Assembly (NCBI RefSeq): GCF_014641595.1
Contig: NZ_BMIA01000003.1
Coordinates: 62,001 to 126,000, forward strand
Direction: 5' to 3'
DNA from: Dyadobacter endophyticus
Lineage (GTDB): Bacteria > Bacteroidota > Bacteroidia > Cytophagales > Spirosomataceae
DNA: 64,000 nucleotides
A program made the translations under genes and the position numbers. Below the pieces are notes generated by a model. The model worked only from the letters and a program-made list of their open reading frames with translations, had not been told where the DNA came from and made no database searches. This document shows positions 62,857 to 64,000 of this stretch, in pieces (the stretch's first letter is position 1; each line of letters starts with the position of its first letter).

Positions 62857-63960
62857 ATGCATCCATTTTACCACTACAACCTGGAAGATTTCCTGACTGA
62901 TGACGATTTCAGGGTGTGGGTAAAAAACGGCCAGCCGCGAAATGACTTTTTTTGGGCCAAACTCCGTTCGGAATTCCCCGAAAAGGCGCTGCTGATGGAC
63001 CAGGCAGCCGAACTGATCCTTACCTGGGAAAAGCACCCCAGCGACCTCACACACGAAGAGCTCGATCACGAGGTGAACCGTATACTGAACGAATCCGTAA
63101 GAACAATACCCGCCCGGAAAACCGGCATTGTCCAGCTCCGTTGGTGGTATGCCGCGGCGGCGGTGCTTATGCTGGTGGGGCTTGGCTGGTTGATTTCCGG
63201 TAATAACGCATTTCAAAAAAGCGACTACACGTATAAACGCTACGTCTCCGCATCCCCTGTCCCGTTGAAAGAAATCTCCAACAGCGGCAAAAAACCGATG
63301 AAGGTAAGCCTGCCGGATGGCAGTGAAATACAGCTGATGCCCAATGCGTCGGTAAGCTATGCACCGGTTTTTGTTCAAAATCATAAAAGAGAGGTATTTC
63401 TCTCGGGAGAAGCATTTTTCGAAGTCCGGAAAGACAAGGCGAATCCTTTCTTTGTGTATGCCAATGACCTCGTCACACGAGTAGTTGGAACGAGTTTTAC
63501 CATTAAATCTTCTTCGGAGCGCGTAGAAGTGATCGTTCGCACAGGGAAAGTGGCGGTAATGCAGGCAAAAGACCTCGCCGGAAATGAGTTGGGCGTGCCG
63601 GGCATCGATATGCCGGGCACCGTTATGCTGCTGACGCCCAATCAGCAGGTGGTATTTACCGCCGAACGGCCGGTTCTGGAACGCAGCATCACCGAAAACC
63701 CGGTGGCCATCGCGCACGCCGTTGCAAAGCCCGACTTTACATTTGACAACCAGCCGGTTGCGGAAGTATTCAGGCTCATGCAGGAAACCTACGGAATACC
63801 CATTTTATACGACTCCGTACGGCTCGGAAACTGCTCTCTGAGTGTTGCGCTGCGCGACGAGCCATTCTTTGATAAGTTAGGAATAATCTGCTCTACCATC
63901 GAAGCAAGCTACCAGGTAACCGACGGACAGGTCGTTATCACGGGGCAGGGCTGCGAATAA
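62857..63960 (+). CDS. FecR-type anti-sigma factor (second)
   Basis: A 367-residue inner-membrane protein with one helix (YAAAAVLMLVGLGWLISGNN), FecR domain (SLPDGSEIQLMPNASVSY, LVTRVVGTSFTIKS) and DUF4974. Complete stop at 63960. Partner of the sigma factor before it. Only 40 bp of sequence follow, with nothing visible. Confidence 0.92.
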   Translation: MHPFYHYNLEDFLTDDDFRVWVKNGQPRNDFFWAKLRSEFPEKALLMDQAAELILTWEKHPSDLTHEELDHEVNRILNESVRTIPARKTGIVQLRWWYAAAAVLMLVGLGWLISGNNAFQKSDYTYKRYVSASPVPLKEISNSGKKPMKVSLPDGSEIQLMPNASVSYAPVFVQNHKREVFLSGEAFFEVRKDKANPFFVYANDLVTRVVGTSFTIKSSSERVEVIVRTGKVAVMQAKDLAGNELGVPGIDMPGTVMLLTPNQQVVFTAERPVLERSITENPVAIAHAVAKPDFTFDNQPVAEVFRLMQETYGIPILYDSVRLGNCSLSVALRDEPFFDKLGIICSTIEASYQVTDGQVVITGQGCE

Positions 63961-64000
63961 TTCAAGTTTTCCTTTCAACCCAAACCACCCTTCTCCCTAT

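Overview
The window comes from a Bacteroidota chromosome, most likely a Spirosomaceae/Dyadobacter-like member of the Cytophagales. This is inferred from SusC/SusD pairs with ECF sigma/FecR regulation, a GLPGLI protein, TonB-linked outer-membrane proteins, a Nudix-type AraR, TAnnTTTG promoter boxes, and a tmRNA whose tag reads GESTYAMAA. No species can be fixed without a database search.

Region 1 (1-13,997) is the integrase end of a prophage, almost all on the minus strand. In transcription order it has an integrase, a winged-helix regulator, a small membrane peptide, small and large terminase, an Acb2/Tad1-like small protein, several small proteins, connector/morphogenesis-type proteins, a tail-assembly-chaperone gene with a convincing programmed -1 frameshift signal, a 1,500-residue tape measure, and a tail protein running off the left edge. 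A single plus-strand gene with its own terminator sits inside this block. No portal or capsid gene is visible. The prophage abuts the 3' end of ssrA (tmRNA, 13,998-14,366), the probable attachment site.

Region 2 (14.5-40.1 kb) is ordinary chromosome. It holds a TonB-dependent receptor divergent from a BlaI/M56-peptidase pair with a clear BlaI operator, then hemF, menC and an lpxK-porin-miaE-addB-like run. Next come an OmpA lipoprotein, a GLPGLI/outer-membrane-barrel pair, peptidase, MerR-type regulator, acyltransferase and esterase genes, and several very small membrane or lipoprotein genes.

Region 3 (40.1-47.6 kb) is a compact signalling cluster. A ThiF/E1-nitroreductase fusion (Rv1355c-like) and a GNAT-like acyltransferase are translationally linked to a 7TMR-DISM histidine kinase, a receiver-kinase hybrid and a stand-alone receiver. 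A paralogous receiver is divergent. This is the best candidate in the window for an undescribed make-and-sense system.

Region 4 (48.5-53.4 kb) is an L-arabinose operon (araB-araA-araD) with a Nudix-family AraR next to it. Region 5 (53.5-64 kb) is a nutrient-uptake locus: ECF sigma, FecR anti-sigma, SusC, SusD and a Tat-exported metallophosphoesterase, followed by a second sigma/FecR pair at the right edge.
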